From Limnothrix sp. CACIAM 69d (lineage in GTDB: Bacteria > Cyanobacteriota > Cyanobacteriia > CACIAM-69d), in assembly GCA_001913845.2 (NCBI GenBank), contig MKGP02000015.1:1-64000 (forward strand): a stretch of DNA of 64,000 nucleotides, read 5' to 3'. The notes below the pieces were generated by a model. The model was given only the letters and a program-made list of their open reading frames with translations, searched no databases and had not been told where the DNA came from. Of this stretch, positions 9,461 through 16,661 are shown in pieces. A program made the translations under genes and the position numbers. Each line of letters starts with the position of its first letter. Positions within the stretch are counted from its first letter, which is position 1.

Positions 9461-9871
9461 ATGTTCGGCACCTTTCAACAAGCCCAGTTGCGCATTGAAC
9501 TCGAAGCCTCCGCAACCCGAATTGGCGATAGCATTCTGCGCCCTAGCGAATGGCCCCATTGGATTGGCCCCCAGCGGTTTTCGGCAAATTTGCCCGATCG
9601 CCTGGTCACCGGCACAACCTACACCAGTTGGTTAGGGCCCCTGGAAATTCAGCACCATGTCCAGTGGGCAAACGATCGGGGTCTCTCGCTCATTCTGGCC
9701 GGGGCGATCGATGGCCATCACGAATGGCATTGGGGCGATGGGTGGCTGCAATCGCGCGTTGAGGGGGTCTCGATGTTGCCCTTGCGGTTAGGCCATGTGA
9801 CCAGCCTGTTGCGCCTGAAGGCCTATCTCAGCCGCCAGAATCCCACCGTGCGATCGGGCATGGCCGCCTGA
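9461..9871 (+). CDS. Small conserved-looking protein, unknown function
   Basis: The 136-residue protein starts MFGTFQQAQLRIELEASA. Its alternating beta pattern and a long C-terminal helical segment (MLPLRLGHVTSLLRLKAYL) resemble START/SRPBCC-fold ligand-binding proteins, but no diagnostic motif is seen. Several Trp and His residues cluster at 66-95. It lies just upstream of a convergent gene (9935-10390) that is a clear SRPBCC protein, so a related fold is plausible. No signal peptide. Confidence 0.6.
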   Translation: MFGTFQQAQLRIELEASATRIGDSILRPSEWPHWIGPQRFSANLPDRLVTGTTYTSWLGPLEIQHHVQWANDRGLSLILAGAIDGHHEWHWGDGWLQSRVEGVSMLPLRLGHVTSLLRLKAYLSRQNPTVRSGMAA

Positions 9872-9934
9872 GTCTCTGCTGAGTGGCCCCCAAACACCAG
9901 TTGCGCCAGCCCCGATCGCCCCTTGAGACGGCTT

Positions 9935-10390
9935 TCAAGTGGGGCCCGTTTGCCGCAAGGACTGTTCGGCATAGACTCGGAAGCGCTCCAAATCTGCCTG
10001 TAGCGTCGATTCCACAATCCGTCCCAAAAACAGCCGATCCATCAACTGCCCAACGATCCCCGGAATGTCGTAGGCGATGCTCATGCGCACGATGCTGCTG
10101 CCCTTGCGATCGTAAAACCGCACGGCTCCCCGGTTGGGCAACCCGTCGATCGATTCCCACTGAATGATTTGGTTATCCACCAGCCGCACAATCCGCGACT
10201 TCCAATCAAACCGGAAATTTCCCGAAGCAAACTGCCAAATGGAAATCTCCGGATCCGCATCGGAAATATGCACCGAATCAATCCATTTCATCCAGCGGGG
10301 CATTTGTTCTAGGTCAGACCAAAGGCTCCACACATGCTCGATCGGAACCGGAACTTCTACTTGAACGCTGTGTTCGAGCCAGTCGGTCAT
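9935..10390 (-). CDS. SRPBCC-family protein (cyclase/dehydrase type)
   Basis: The 151-residue protein opens with the family pattern HSVQVEVPVPIEHVWSLWSDLEQMPRWMKWI. This is the first strand and the two short helices that roof the hydrophobic cavity of START-like folds. It ends with the long helix GQLMDRLFLGRIVESTLQADL. Such proteins bind lipids, polyketides or pigments. Cyanobacterial homologues are common, and the ligand is unknown. It is transcribed toward the gene at 9461. Confidence 0.78.
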   Translation of the reverse strand: MTDWLEHSVQVEVPVPIEHVWSLWSDLEQMPRWMKWIDSVHISDADPEISIWQFASGNFRFDWKSRIVRLVDNQIIQWESIDGLPNRGAVRFYDRKGSSIVRMSIAYDIPGIVGQLMDRLFLGRIVESTLQADLERFRVYAEQSLRQTGPT

Positions 10391-10543
10391 GGGGAATTGG
10401 CGGGCTGTTGCGATCGCCCGGTGAAACGCTCAACCGATGCCTACGATAGCACTCTGGCTCTCGGTCTTGCTGATTTTCCCGGCTAGATTAGAAGGGGCGA
10501 TCGCGCCATTCCTCTAACCCATACTGTTGCTGAACTCCTGACC

Positions 10544-10693
10544 ATGGTTATCGATGGTTTCGTCGCCGCCGGAACCGGAAAACTGACCGAAGCGGCCCTG
10601 CCGAAGCTGCGCACCCTCTGGCAGAAAATCCGTGACCGCCTGGCCCGTTGCCCAACAGCCCGTAGGGTGTGCGGGAGCACGCGATCGCATTAA
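10544..10693 (+). pseudogene. Truncated, inverted copy of the Bell-like effector N-terminus
   Basis: Translation gives MVIDGFVAAGTGKLTEAALP, then KLRTLWQKIRDRLAR. This is nearly identical to residues 14-47 of the small protein encoded at 13646-14020 (MVVDGFIAAGAGKLTEAALP and onward). Upstream in frame (from about 10514) LTHTVAELLT still resembles the partner's LTAAQILE, but its start codon is missing. Similarity stops at residue 35 of this fragment, about 10 bases before a 62-bp repeat begins at 10663. The frame then runs through the repeat to TAA at 10691. The central domain and amyloid motif are lost, so this is a remnant. Confidence 0.75.
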
Positions 10694-10724
10694 CGACCAT
10701 TGCCCGGTCATCTCCCACGCACCG
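10663..10724 (+). repeat. 62-bp imperfect inverted repeat, left copy
   Basis: It begins TAGGGTGTGCGGGAGCACGC and ends CTCCCACGCACCG, so its two arms can pair. The same 62-bp sequence, clearly alignable end to end, occurs in reverse orientation at 14119-14180. The two copies bracket the NLR-like locus. This copy truncates the effector remnant at 10544. Confidence 0.7.
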
Positions 10725-10830
10725 CAACCGCCGCGCGATCGACGACCATCCCCACGAGTTCGTTGGGCCGCGACATTGCAGCAATCGCGTAGGGCATGAA
10801 AGGATCGCTGGGAATCAAGGGCCTGTTGCC

Positions 10831-11085
10831 CTACTCGTAACGGGCGCGAATTTCTTCGAGGGTTTTGCCTTGGCCCGATCGCAGTTGGCGGCGTTGTTCG
10901 GCCACATGGCTCAAGAATTTGGGGTGTCGTAGCAGGCACTCTTCCCACCAGTTGTCGGGGTCGAGTAAGCCAATCAAAAATCCCACGGGTTTTCCCTGAT
11001 CAACAATGGCGATCGGTTGGGTTTTGGCGAGGTCAAGGTATTGCTCAAAGTTGGCGCGGACTTCTGCTAGGGCGATCGCTTTCAT
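10831..11085 (-). CDS. Phd/YefM-family antitoxin, no toxin partner visible
   Basis: The 84-residue product starts MKAIALAEVRANFEQYLDLA. This is the conserved DNA-binding N-terminal half of Phd/YefM antitoxins, with residues 25-45 (PIAIVDQGKPVGFLIGL) forming the following strands. The C-terminal tail, rich in Arg/Gln/Glu, is the part that usually wraps the toxin. ATG 11085 is chosen over the longer frame because the family starts there. It follows the NLR-like gene by 37 bases on the same strand. No RelE/Doc/PIN toxin lies downstream; the next 130 bases hold only the repeat and remnant. It may be an orphan or part of the island. Confidence 0.8.
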   Translation of the reverse strand: MKAIALAEVRANFEQYLDLAKTQPIAIVDQGKPVGFLIGLLDPDNWWEECLLRHPKFLSHVAEQRRQLRSGQGKTLEEIRARYE

Positions 11086-11122
11086 GCCGATTCTCCGTTT
11101 TCCAATAACCAAAAGATGGATT

Positions 11123-13237
11123 TTACGGGCTGTCGAAGAGGCGACGGAGCCAGCGCCGCAAAGCTCGCCACAGTCTTACCCACCAGGGAGATCGGGGCTT
11201 TTCGGTGGGGATGGGTGGGGGTGTTTGCAGGGCTTGGGTGACTCGCTGGTAATTTTGCTCGGCTATTTCGGCGTAGTGATGTTGACCCAGTTGGCGAAAT
11301 AAATCCCGAGCCATTGCAAAGTCTGTTTGGGCTTCTGCTAGGCGATCAAGGATTTCCAGCGCCATGCCACGGTTATTGAGCGAGCTAACTTCTCTTGCTT
11401 GATCGCCAATTTCACAAGCGATCACTAGGGATTGCTTGTAAAAATCGATAGCCCGCTGGAATTGGTTGACGGAAAAGTAGGCATTGCCCAGATTGCCCAG
11501 GGAGGCAGCTTCTCCTTGGAGATCGCCGATTTCTCGTTTGATCAGCAGGGATTGCTCATGCAAGTTGATTGCTTGCTGAAATTGCTCAAGGCAATGATAG
11601 ACATTGCCCAAATTGCCTAGGGCGATGGCTTCTTCTCGTTGATTACCGACCTCTCGGTTGATTTCCCGGCATTGCTCGTGAAAGATAATCGCTTGCTGAA
11701 ATTTCTCCAGGGAACGGTAGACACTGCCTAGATTGCCCAGAGCATTGGCTTCCCCTTGTTTATCGCCGATCTCGTAAGCGATCATCCGGTGCTGCTCGTG
11801 ACAGTCAATTGCCCGCTGGAATTGCCCAAGGGAATTGTAAGCATTGCCCAGACTACCCAAAGAGTTGGCTTCTCTTTTTCGATCGCTGATCTCACGGGAG
11901 ATCGCTAGAGATTGCTCGTGAAAGTCGATTGCCCGCTGGAATTGCCCGAGGCAATAGTAGGCAATGCCTAAACTAGTCAAGGAACTGGCTTCTCTCTGTC
12001 GATCGCCCGTCAGCTTCGCCAGTTCGCCCTCGTGATGCCACTTTTCGATGTAGTTGTCGATATCAGCCTTGGTTTGCCATTTGCCATAGTCCACATACTG
12101 CCGATCGTGATAGGCGATCGCGAAACGATGAGCCTCAATCAGATCGGGCTGTTGGCGCTGCACAAATTGCTGGACGATCGGTTGCCAACGGTAGACAAAT
12201 TGGCGCGGCGCATCGCGATCGGCCAGCGGCAAACCGTCTTGAATCAGGAACGATCGCCCCGCCAACGTCTGCAATAGCTGCGGGTCATCCTCCGTTTCAA
12301 AGGCAAACGCCACCCGCAACGTACAGAGCCGCCCCAACCAATCCCGCAACTCCGGCGACAACCGCTCAAAACTCCACCGCAACACCGTTTCCAGCGTCGC
12401 TTGCGGATCGTCCCGGTGTTGATCCGCGATCGCAAAGAAATCCGCCGGTAGCTTGGACAGGTGCGGATCGTCGCCAAACTGTGCCAACAGAAAGCCCGCC
12501 GCCAACCCCAAAACCAAGGGGTAGCCATGCACCCGCTTTGAAAACGCCTGCAATTCCGCCTCAGCGCCCCGAATTCCCCGCGCCTCCAGGAATCTGGCTC
12601 CCTGCACCGGATCAAAGCCCTCCGTCAGGTCGAGCCGCCGCGCCGCCATCTCCGTGGGTAAATCGCGACTGGTGAACAACACCCAACCCGCCGCCCCCCG
12701 GCCCAACGATCGCCACTGCCGCCAAAAGTCCTGATAGTCTGCGGGCAGTTCCCGCGCCTCCAGCACCGTTTCCAGGTTGTCTAGCACCCACAGACAGGGG
12801 CGTTGCTGCAACGTCACCAACAGCCGCCGCAACAATTCCGACTCCTCCAGCCGTTCCGCCTGCTCTTGGCTGGCCGCGCCAAACTGAACGATCGCCCGCC
12901 GCGCCACTTCCGCAAAGCTCGGCCCCCGCCCCAAATCTGTCCAGAGTTGCCCCGCCCATGCTTGAGACTTCTGGGAGCGATCGAACCATTGAGAAGCCAG
13001 GGTGCTTTTGCCCGCCCCACCAGGCCCCACAATCACCGCCCAGCGATCGCCCGACTCTTGCCGCCACCGATCGAGCTGCGCCAACTCCGCCGTCCGCTCA
13101 ATCTCCCCACGCGATCGCCACGGCCGCAAATCCGACAGCTCGATCGGCTGACCGGTTGGGCTGCCACCAAAAATTGCAGTCTCGATCGACCCAATTTGAT
13201 AGTTGTTGTTGCCGGAGCCGTAATTACTTTGCGTCAT
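11123..13237 (-). CDS. STAND/NLR-like ATPase: N-terminal amyloid motif, NB-ARC, TPR repeats
   Basis: The 704-residue protein has four parts. (1) Residues 1-23 are an Asn/Tyr/Gly/Gln-rich motif with core NYQIGSI that matches the C-terminus of the neighbouring 124-residue protein. (2) An NB-ARC-type ATPase follows, with P-loop GPGGAGKST (71-79), Walker B LWVLDNLE, LFTSRD and the GYPLVLGL motif. (3) Six 40-residue TPR units run from 416 to about 655, very alike in sequence (Lx-LGNAYxSLxQFQxAIxxHEQ). (4) A Trp/Arg-rich tail, residues 685-701 (WWVRLWRALRRWLRRLF). By analogy with NLRs, the TPRs would sense a ligand, the ATPase would oligomerise, and the N-terminal motif would seed an effector. Chosen start ATG 13237 overlaps the DUF2283 stop by 14 bases; an in-frame longer frame to 13288 seems less likely. 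Confidence 0.85.
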   Translation of the reverse strand: MTQSNYGSGNNNYQIGSIETAIFGGSPTGQPIELSDLRPWRSRGEIERTAELAQLDRWRQESGDRWAVIVGPGGAGKSTLASQWFDRSQKSQAWAGQLWTDLGRGPSFAEVARRAIVQFGAASQEQAERLEESELLRRLLVTLQQRPCLWVLDNLETVLEARELPADYQDFWRQWRSLGRGAAGWVLFTSRDLPTEMAARRLDLTEGFDPVQGARFLEARGIRGAEAELQAFSKRVHGYPLVLGLAAGFLLAQFGDDPHLSKLPADFFAIADQHRDDPQATLETVLRWSFERLSPELRDWLGRLCTLRVAFAFETEDDPQLLQTLAGRSFLIQDGLPLADRDAPRQFVYRWQPIVQQFVQRQQPDLIEAHRFAIAYHDRQYVDYGKWQTKADIDNYIEKWHHEGELAKLTGDRQREASSLTSLGIAYYCLGQFQRAIDFHEQSLAISREISDRKREANSLGSLGNAYNSLGQFQRAIDCHEQHRMIAYEIGDKQGEANALGNLGSVYRSLEKFQQAIIFHEQCREINREVGNQREEAIALGNLGNVYHCLEQFQQAINLHEQSLLIKREIGDLQGEAASLGNLGNAYFSVNQFQRAIDFYKQSLVIACEIGDQAREVSSLNNRGMALEILDRLAEAQTDFAMARDLFRQLGQHHYAEIAEQNYQRVTQALQTPPPIPTEKPRSPWWVRLWRALRRWLRRLFDSP

Positions 13238-13430
13238 GGGCGATTGGTTTTTGGCAACATTGGCTGCATCCCTTGCTTTTGGATACATTCAACAACTCGA
13301 TCGAAACAGGCTCACCGCCTTCACCATAGCTAACAATCATTCCGCCGGGTTCTGCGATCGAATCAATTGGGGGCAAATCCCGCAAAATCAAAATCAACAC
13401 ATCAGCTTCAGGGTCATAACGAATCTGCAT
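13224..13430 (-). CDS. DUF2283-family small protein
   Basis: The 68-residue product MQIRYDPEADVLILILRDLP and onward has the DUF2283 pattern: a short strand, Y-D-x-E-x-D-x-L, then G-x-x-V-x-Y/D and I-E-x-x-x. Function is unknown in the family; such genes often lie near toxin-antitoxin and defence genes. The C-terminus here is extended by KSKGCSQCCQKPIAHDAK with three Cys. Its last 14 bases overlap the start of the NLR-like gene, so the two are probably translationally coupled. The frame extends upstream to 13511, but ATG 13430 fits the family. Confidence 0.75.
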   Translation of the reverse strand: MQIRYDPEADVLILILRDLPPIDSIAEPGGMIVSYGEGGEPVSIELLNVSKSKGCSQCCQKPIAHDAK

Positions 13431-13443
13431 AGAAACTTTCCTC

Positions 13444-13529
13444 AGTAGGTTGGGTTGAGCTGTGCGAAACCCAACGCGATCAATGCGAACTTTGTTGGTG
13501 TTGGGTTTCATGCTTCAACCCAACCTACT
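13444..13529. repeat. Long inverted repeat (AGTAGGTTGGGTTGA hairpin)
   Basis: The 15-bp arm AGTAGGTTGGGTTGA at the left end is matched perfectly in reverse at the right end (TCAACCCAACCTACT). Inside, GAAACCCAAC and GTTGGGTTTC also pair, so the 86-bp unit can form a long stem. Palindromes with this GTAGGTTGGGTT core are common between cyanobacterial genes. It lies just upstream of the DUF2283 gene and abuts the next element. Confidence 0.7.
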
Positions 13530-13632
13530 AGCGTGACAGGCTTAATTCGCGGGGTTCTAAAATGCTCAGACTCTTTACCAGTATGAGTTTTGGAATTTGA
13601 CTACCCAGCATTTTAAGGATGTCACGCTACTA
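13526..13632. mobile_element. Non-coding inverted-repeat element, type C copy 2 (MITE-like)
   Basis: Termini TACTAGCGTGACAGGCTTAA and, in reverse at the right end, TAGTAGCGTGACATCCTTAA match at 17 of 20 positions. They also match the ends of the element at 8078-8225. This 107-bp copy lacks the 20-bp core palindrome. It separates the effector-like gene from the DUF2283/NLR pair. Confidence 0.7.
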
Positions 13633-13645
13633 CTGGAATGGTTTT

Positions 13646-14020
13646 CTAGGAGAAATTGGCTTCGTTGATTGAGCCGATTTGATAGTTTTTGTTGTTGCTA
13701 CCGTAGTTGTTTTGGGTCATTTGGGCTTGTTGCTGGATCAGTTGTTGATATTCCTGAGCGATCGCCCGTACTTCCTCAGCAAAGGGCGGATCATTCACCA
13801 ATTCCGCATCGAGAATTGGCAGCACTTGCGGATCGATCGCCCCCGTTGGCGTTTCCGGCAGGGCAGGCAACTCCGGCCGACGGGCCAGGCGATCGCGGAT
13901 TTTTTGCCAGAGGGTGCGTAGCTTCGGCAGGGCCGCTTCGGTTAGCTTTCCGGCTCCGGCGGCGATGAAGCCATCCACAACCATTTCCAGAATTTGGGCG
14001 GCGGTGAGTTCAATCAGCAT
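13646..14020 (-). CDS. Bell-like effector candidate with C-terminal RHIM-like amyloid motif
   Basis: The 124-residue protein has two parts. Residues 1-95 are helical: MLIELTAAQILEMVVDGFIA, a GKLTEAALPKLRTLWQKIRDRL segment, and NDPPFAEEVRAIAQE. This layout resembles the small 'Bell' effector domains reported beside bacterial NLRs. Residues 101-123 (MTQNNYGSNN KNYQIGSI and on) match the first 23 residues of the NLR-like protein at 17 positions, with the RHIM-like YQIG core at 113-116. If the analogy holds, the sensor's motif would template this one and drive the N-terminal domain to membrane damage. Both genes are on the same strand. Domain assignment is by eye. Confidence 0.7.
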   Translation of the reverse strand: MLIELTAAQILEMVVDGFIAAGAGKLTEAALPKLRTLWQKIRDRLARRPELPALPETPTGAIDPQVLPILDAELVNDPPFAEEVRAIAQEYQQLIQQQAQMTQNNYGSNNKNYQIGSINEANFS

Positions 14021-14118
14021 GGATTTGTGAGCAAAGCGATCGACCCTTCCAATCTAACCGGGGAAATCATCTGCCATTGACGCAGAAAAATGATCTCGTG
14101 ATCCCGAGAGGCGCTCGA

Positions 14119-14180
14119 CGGTGCGTGGGAGTACAAAAAAGCCAAATCGTTACCCCGAAAGCGTGCTCCCACACGCCCTA
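14119..14180 (-). repeat. 62-bp imperfect inverted repeat, right copy
   Basis: Read on the minus strand it begins TAGGGCGTGTGGGAGCACGC and ends CTCCCACGCACCG. It is the inverted counterpart of 10663-10724 and has exactly the same length. It lies about 100 bases upstream of the Bell-like gene and just downstream of the stop of the histidine kinase gene. Confidence 0.7.
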
Positions 14181-14195
14181 ATGAATCAAGAACCC

Positions 14196-16661
14196 CTATC
14201 GATCGTTTGAGCGATCGGCGAGGGGCGATCGGGCACGGGTCATCACGCCAGTGGCTTGGCTGTTCATGCGCACGGCGCGAGCGGCGGCTTGGGACAGGGT
14301 GTTCACCTCGTGCAAAAGGCGTTCCGGGTCAAATTTTTCCCCCAGCACCACATCCACTGTCAGGTTGGGATGATCGACCAAAATCGGTGAGGCCTCAGCG
14401 CGATCGCCCAACAGCAGCACTTGCACCCGGGGCGCTTGGCGGCGCAATCCGGCCACCACTTCCCAGCCATCCATGCCCGGCAGCCGCAAACTGACGATCA
14501 CCACCTGGGGTTGCAACACGTCTAGCTGGGAGAGGGCGATCGCCCCATCCGGTGTCCAAACCACTTGATACCCAGCCGCCATCAGCAGCTCACAAACGGC
14601 GATCGCCCGCTCCTCCTGGGCATCAATGAGGATCACCGATCCCGACGGCCGCCAATCCACTGGCTCTTCCGCATTGGGGACGGCGGGTTGCTCGATGCTG
14701 GGGGCTTGGGAGGGAATCCCCACGGTGAAGGTGGATCCCCGATCGGGCAAAGAATCTACCTCAATCCAACCCTTGTGCAGATCCACTAACTGCTTGGTCA
14801 GGGCCAAGCCCAACCCCAAGCCGTCGTAGACCCGCCCGTAGGACGGATCGAACTGGTGAAACATCTCAAAGAGTTGCGGGATCCAATCCTCAGGGATGCC
14901 GATGCCTGTGTCTTCCACCTGCAACATCAACAGATCTTGTTCTCGCCAAACTCGGATGATCGCCTGGCCACCCTCGGGTGTGAACTTGATCGCATTGCCC
15001 AACAAATTGCCCAGAATTTGCCGCACACGATGACAATCGGCCGAAAAGCGATCGTCTTTGGTCAAAATTTGCACTTCCAACAGCAGTTCAACACCGCGCT
15101 CAATGGCATGGGGCCGCTCGCCATTCACCACCGAGTAAACCAGTTGGGTAATTGAAAAATCGCTGACGTTCAATACGGTGCGCCCGGCTTCCACCTGCGA
15201 CATTTCCAGCAAGTCTTCAATTAGCTTCAGCAAATGCTCGCCGCTGTCGTGGATGGTTTGCAAATAGTCGCGCTGTTTTTGATTCAGTTGCCCAAAAGAC
15301 CAGCGCAACAGGGTGGCCGACAGGCCAATCACACAGGTTAAGGGGGTGCGCAGCTCGTGGCTGATGGTGGCTAAAAACTCACTCTTGGCCCGGGCGGCCG
15401 ATTTGGCGGCCAGCAGGGCTTCCTGCAAAACCCGCGTTTGGGTGTTGATCTGCTGACCGAGGGTTTGTTGTTGTTGCTGTAAGGTGGCATCCAGATGGGC
15501 AGCCCGCACGGCCACGGCCAAGCCCTGGGCGATTTGTTGGGCTAGGCTCACCTCTTCGGGAGTCCAAAGCCGGGCCCGATCGCACTGATGGAGCACCAAA
15601 AATCCCCATAACCCCACCGATCCGCGCATGGGAGCCAAAATTGGCACGGCCAGTTGGGCCCGCGCCGCCCGATCGCGCCCCCCATCGTTGACGATCCAAG
15701 TTTCCTGTTCCTGCGATCGCCATTGGGGTTCAAAGTCATCCACAAAGCAGCGATCGGCCCCCTCATAGAGCACCGAACCCACCTGGTCGTCCAAACGCGC
15801 TTCGTAGGTCACGCAATCGCGAGTCATTTGCCAGTTGGGATCATCCCAAGGGGAGGGCAGCCCCGCCGCTTGATCCGCCTGCCGCCAAAGCCGAATGGAC
15901 TGTAACCGTGCCTGAAATTGATAGATCAACGCTCGATCGACCCGCAAGCCTTGGCAGAGGGTTTGCAAGGTGCGGTCAATCACCACGGGCAATTCCTGTT
16001 CCTGAACAATCCCCACCAGCAAATCAATCAAATGGCGATCGCCCTCCAATCGGGTTGGGGAGGGCCGAGGGGCCGGGGCCTGGGTTAACAAAGGAGCCGC
16101 CAGGGTTTGCGTCCAAGTGGCCAGCCACCGCACCAACACCGCCGATTGCAGTGATGCATTGGCCTTATGCCAGCCCTGCGGCACTTTCAACAGCCCCCGT
16201 TCCTTCATCAGCGCCTGAATGGCCCGCCGATCGTCCGTCAGCCGCAGGTGATAGATCCCCGGATGGAGCGTGGTTTGATCTAAACCCTGGCGTAGGGTTT
16301 GGTGAGTGGTGATTGCTGGATCCTCGATCGGCCCGCGGCCATTGGCTTTGTGGCCGCGGCCCCGCCCCCGGCGCATTGATGACTCCGGCGCTTCCGTTGC
16401 CATCCCGGTTGGGTTCTCGCCCTCGCTCGATCGCTCCATGGTCAACAACCAAGCCAGTCCCGGCCCCGTCACCAGGGCAAAAGCGGGCTGTTGTCGCTTC
16501 CCGATCGTCGCGTCCCCTTCTGTGGCGATCGCCCCGGATTCCGGCAAATTGCCTAATTCCTGGAGACAATCCAACGTTGACTGCCAGAGCAGCGATCGCA
16601 CCTGTTGACAGCCCTCCGCAGTCAAGGTCCATTGCAGTGATTGCGCAAACGAGCCACTCAT
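14196..16661 (-). CDS. Soluble hybrid histidine kinase with GAF domain and degenerate receiver
   Basis: The 821-residue protein has no membrane segment. In order: an N-terminal domain of unknown type (1-195), a GAF domain (about 215-390), a short coiled coil, HisKA with H435 in FLATISHELRTPL, and an HATPase_c domain with NLLGNAIKFTPEGG, DTGIGIPEDW and GLGLGLALTKQLV. A C-terminal receiver (about 690-800) follows. In the receiver the phosphoacceptor position reads VSLRLPGMDGWE, with Ser where Asp is expected, so it probably cannot be phosphorylated. GAF domains in cyanobacterial kinases bind bilins, nucleotides or redox ligands; no chromophore Cys was identified. No response regulator is adjacent, so it is an orphan kinase. 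Confidence 0.88.
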   Translation of the reverse strand: MSGSFAQSLQWTLTAEGCQQVRSLLWQSTLDCLQELGNLPESGAIATEGDATIGKRQQPAFALVTGPGLAWLLTMERSSEGENPTGMATEAPESSMRRGRGRGHKANGRGPIEDPAITTHQTLRQGLDQTTLHPGIYHLRLTDDRRAIQALMKERGLLKVPQGWHKANASLQSAVLVRWLATWTQTLAAPLLTQAPAPRPSPTRLEGDRHLIDLLVGIVQEQELPVVIDRTLQTLCQGLRVDRALIYQFQARLQSIRLWRQADQAAGLPSPWDDPNWQMTRDCVTYEARLDDQVGSVLYEGADRCFVDDFEPQWRSQEQETWIVNDGGRDRAARAQLAVPILAPMRGSVGLWGFLVLHQCDRARLWTPEEVSLAQQIAQGLAVAVRAAHLDATLQQQQQTLGQQINTQTRVLQEALLAAKSAARAKSEFLATISHELRTPLTCVIGLSATLLRWSFGQLNQKQRDYLQTIHDSGEHLLKLIEDLLEMSQVEAGRTVLNVSDFSITQLVYSVVNGERPHAIERGVELLLEVQILTKDDRFSADCHRVRQILGNLLGNAIKFTPEGGQAIIRVWREQDLLMLQVEDTGIGIPEDWIPQLFEMFHQFDPSYGRVYDGLGLGLALTKQLVDLHKGWIEVDSLPDRGSTFTVGIPSQAPSIEQPAVPNAEEPVDWRPSGSVILIDAQEERAIAVCELLMAAGYQVVWTPDGAIALSQLDVLQPQVVIVSLRLPGMDGWEVVAGLRRQAPRVQVLLLGDRAEASPILVDHPNLTVDVVLGEKFDPERLLHEVNTLSQAAARAVRMNSQATGVMTRARSPLADRSNDR

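Noticed and set aside
13669-13968. Plus-strand frame opposite the Bell-like gene
   Set aside because: The minus-strand reading is supported by its match to both the NLR motif and the decayed copy; the plus-strand frame is a shadow.
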